From positions 1,105,048-1,132,721 of the forward strand of contig BFEA01000211.1 of assembly GCA_003427395.1 (NCBI GenBank): DNA of 27,674 nucleotides, in the 5' to 3' direction. A program made the translations under genes and the position numbers. This document shows, piece after piece, positions 26,032 to 27,674 of this stretch. The stretch's first letter is position 1. The number at the start of each line of letters is the position of its first letter. The DNA comes from Chara braunii. Lineage: Eukaryota > Streptophyta > Charophyceae > Charales > Characeae. The notes beneath the pieces were generated by a model that was given only the letters and a program-made list of their open reading frames with translations, did not search any database and was not told the DNA's origin.

Positions 26032-27055
26032 TTAAGATTTCTGCCGGTGGACTTGTGCCCCAGAGTACTTGCAGAATACACACAGATCCTCTTTAAGCAG
26101 TCCCAGCTGTTGAACCGTCGGCGTAATGACTGCACCCATATCATCCACGAAGGCCGTCGTCTGCAGCGTCTTTGATCGTGTCTTCAGGCCCTCTAACCTA
26201 TCACCCGCTCTTAATATTTCATGCAACGACTCAATATAGATGAGGGCGGGGGACAGTGGGCATCCCTGCCTAACTGACCTTGTGACACTCAAACTGTCCG
26301 ATCTTACTCCATTCACCTGCATGACAGTATTTGCTCCCCTGAGCAGACTACGGACCCAACCACAGAAGATTCCACCTACGCCCAGACGCGCCATGCTTTG
26401 CAGCATGAACTCCCAGCGTACTCGATCGTACGCCTTCTCCGAGTCTATGGATATAAATGCTCTCGCTCGCCCTGTGCACTGGTCCTCCTCTAGCACCTGT
26501 TGGGCCATCAGGATGTTTGTGAGAATTTGGCGCCCTGACACGAAGCCCGTCTGTGTGTGATCGATGATGTGCGGTAGGGCGTCGCTAAGGCGGTTCGCTA
26601 ATACTTTAGCCAATATCTTATATACTGTGTTCAAACTTCAAAATAGATATTGGCCGCCAGTTCCGCACATCCTCCTTCGGCCCCTTCTTGTAGAGCAAGA
26701 CCACACAGGCGTCAGCGAATCCCGGCAGGAATGTTCCGACTCTGAGTGCTTCGTTATAGGCCGCTGTGAGCAAGGTAACAAAGAAGTTACAAAAATCCTT
26801 AAATAGTTCCGCCGGGGTCCTGTCCAAACCTGGTGCTTTCAATCCCGGCAGGGCAGTGATTGACCTTTTCATCCCCTCCGTCGTCACATCTGCTTCCATC
26901 CTGCATGTGCTGTCGAGGCTGAGGCGACTATGGATATGCTCTGGCTCTGCTGCCATCGCTGCAGACTCCATGCCTCCTCTTCCATGAGCAGCTGTCGGTA
27001 GAACTCTGTGATGTACTTCCCCTTGTGGAGTGCTGCCTCTCCTGCTGGTCGTCAA
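26032..27055 (-). pseudogene. LINE reverse transcriptase domain, one frameshift
   Basis: The first frame (27055-26618) has LPGLKAPGLDRTPAELFKDF and ACVVLLYKKGPKEDVRNWRP ISIL. It breaks near 26635 and continues in another frame (26634-26032) with YKILAKVLANRL, the fusion expected in an intact element (NWRPISLLN.DYKILAKVLANRL). Then follow QTGFVSGRQI, IDSEKAYDRVRWEFM (first catalytic Asp block), SVRQGCPLSPAL and AFVDDMGAV, the FxDD catalytic motif with both Asp kept. This is the RNA-dependent DNA polymerase that would copy the element at a nicked target. The single-base frameshift disables this copy. Confidence 0.95.
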
Positions 27056-27179
27056 AAGGGTAAAAAAGGTTCATTACCGTCATCAACGGGCCCCCATTTT
27101 TTTCTCCAGCGCAGCAAAGAATTGTCGCGTCATACGTTCCCCCACTACAATCCACAGTTCCTTGGTGCGCCTCCCCCAC

Positions 27180-27602
27180 CTAATTGCCTCCTCCTCCTGC
27201 CACTCTCTCCACCCCCTTGCAGCCTCCACCCTTTCTGCCCACCATTCGTCGTCCAACTGGCCTTTCCCACCAGACCTGGAGTTCAACTCCTCCCCCGTTC
27301 TTCGGATAGCTGCCCCTCAATTGATTATTCAATTTACTTTGCAGATCTTGCAGTGCCGTTGTTATGTGCGTCAACAGGCCGTCTGCTGGGACGTCTCTCG
27401 TCCATTCCTCCCAAAACTGGGTTATCATTGAGCGAAACTCCTTGCTTTTGAACACCCATCCTGGCAGAGACTTCGGTGGGTGGCCTATTTCGATGTTCCC
27501 CACTGGATACCATGCTATGACAGCCGAATGGTCTGAGGTGGCCATCGGGCAGATTTGAGCTTGTTGTATGACATCATTAGGAATGGCCGACGCCCAGATC
27601 AT
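27180..27602 (-). pseudogene. End of LINE AP-type endonuclease domain
   Basis: The frame contains MATSDHSAVIAWYP, the terminal SDH motif of the exonuclease-endonuclease-phosphatase fold that nicks target DNA, followed by the usual linker with KSLPGWVFKSKEF. Frame changes near 27280 and a stop near 27083 separate it from the reverse transcriptase. The catalytic N-terminal part lies beyond the window. Confidence 0.82.
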
Positions 27603-27674
27603 TTCGATTCTACTTCTCCATCCATTACCTTCCTGCCTAAGTCCTTCCCTACTCTCCCATCTGTTCTCCCCTAT

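Larger units (their letters stand above)
24233..27674 (-). mobile_element. Non-LTR retrotransposon (LINE), frame-broken, continues past window end
   Basis: Reading leftward from the window's right edge, the minus strand shows the ordered parts of a plant-type LINE ORF2: the end of an endonuclease domain, a reverse transcriptase, a long connection region and a zf-RVT-like C-terminus. The domains are in correct order and spacing but in different frames with several interruptions, so this copy is inactive. The 5' part (ORF1 and most of the endonuclease) lies outside the window. Confidence 0.93.

Overview
This is nuclear DNA from a repeat-rich, intron-rich eukaryote, most likely of the green-plant lineage (a streptophyte or charophyte alga would fit). 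Four observations support this. There are decayed nuclear copies of two mitochondrion-encoded genes with plant-type sequence: nad5 at 3621-4009 and ribosomal protein L2 at 6947-7107. There is a block of CCCTAAA/CCCTAAAA telomere-like repeats at 12504-12579. A U6 snRNA copy at 17464-17561 is close to plant U6. The LINE at the right edge carries a zf-RVT-like C-terminus, as plant LINEs do. The species cannot be named from sequence alone. There are no bacterial operons, rRNA genes or CRISPR arrays, and most open frames lie in microsatellites or dead transposons.

Layout. Positions 1-8150 are AT-rich graveyard DNA: a 95-bp dispersed repeat, a broken Ty3/gypsy reverse transcriptase, the nad5 fragment, a small inverted-repeat transposon with an exact 8-bp target duplication (5655-5945) and a second copy of it (about 7700-7928), and a three-unit tandem array (about 6280-7430), one unit of which holds the rpl2 fragment. 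Positions 8150-12600 hold a terminal-inverted-repeat element built from short palindromic units (8499-9463), tRNA-derived SINE-like pieces, hairpins, a 168-bp tandem duplication, and a (CA)n tract joined to the second dispersed-repeat copy and the telomere-like block.

Positions 13148-20367 on the minus strand carry the one host protein gene I can support. It is the 3' end of a DmX/Rav1/rabconnectin-3-like WD40 protein, in four exons whose reading phases agree. Its large introns contain CT/GA, poly-C and poly-T arrays, a Nextera mate-pair adapter junction left in the assembly (15094-15131), the U6 retropseudogene with target duplications, a group II intron-like remnant, another palindromic-unit element and the third dispersed-repeat copy.

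Positions 20400-23500 hold SINE-like copies with poly(A) tails (minus strand), long CT arrays and a strong hairpin. Positions 24233-27674 are a frame-broken non-LTR retrotransposon on the minus strand (endonuclease end, reverse transcriptase, zf-RVT-like C-terminus) that continues beyond the window. The retroelements tell one story: a LINE, poly(A)-tailed SINE-like copies and a poly(A)-tailed U6 copy with a roughly 19-bp target duplication all point to LINE-type retrotransposition in this genome.

I did not find a clearly new functional system. The best candidates for something undescribed are the palindromic-unit element family and the conserved 95-bp repeat that sits beside microsatellite or telomere-like DNA. 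Three single N bases (6937, 16719, 21382) and the adapter junction mean local contiguity should be treated with care.
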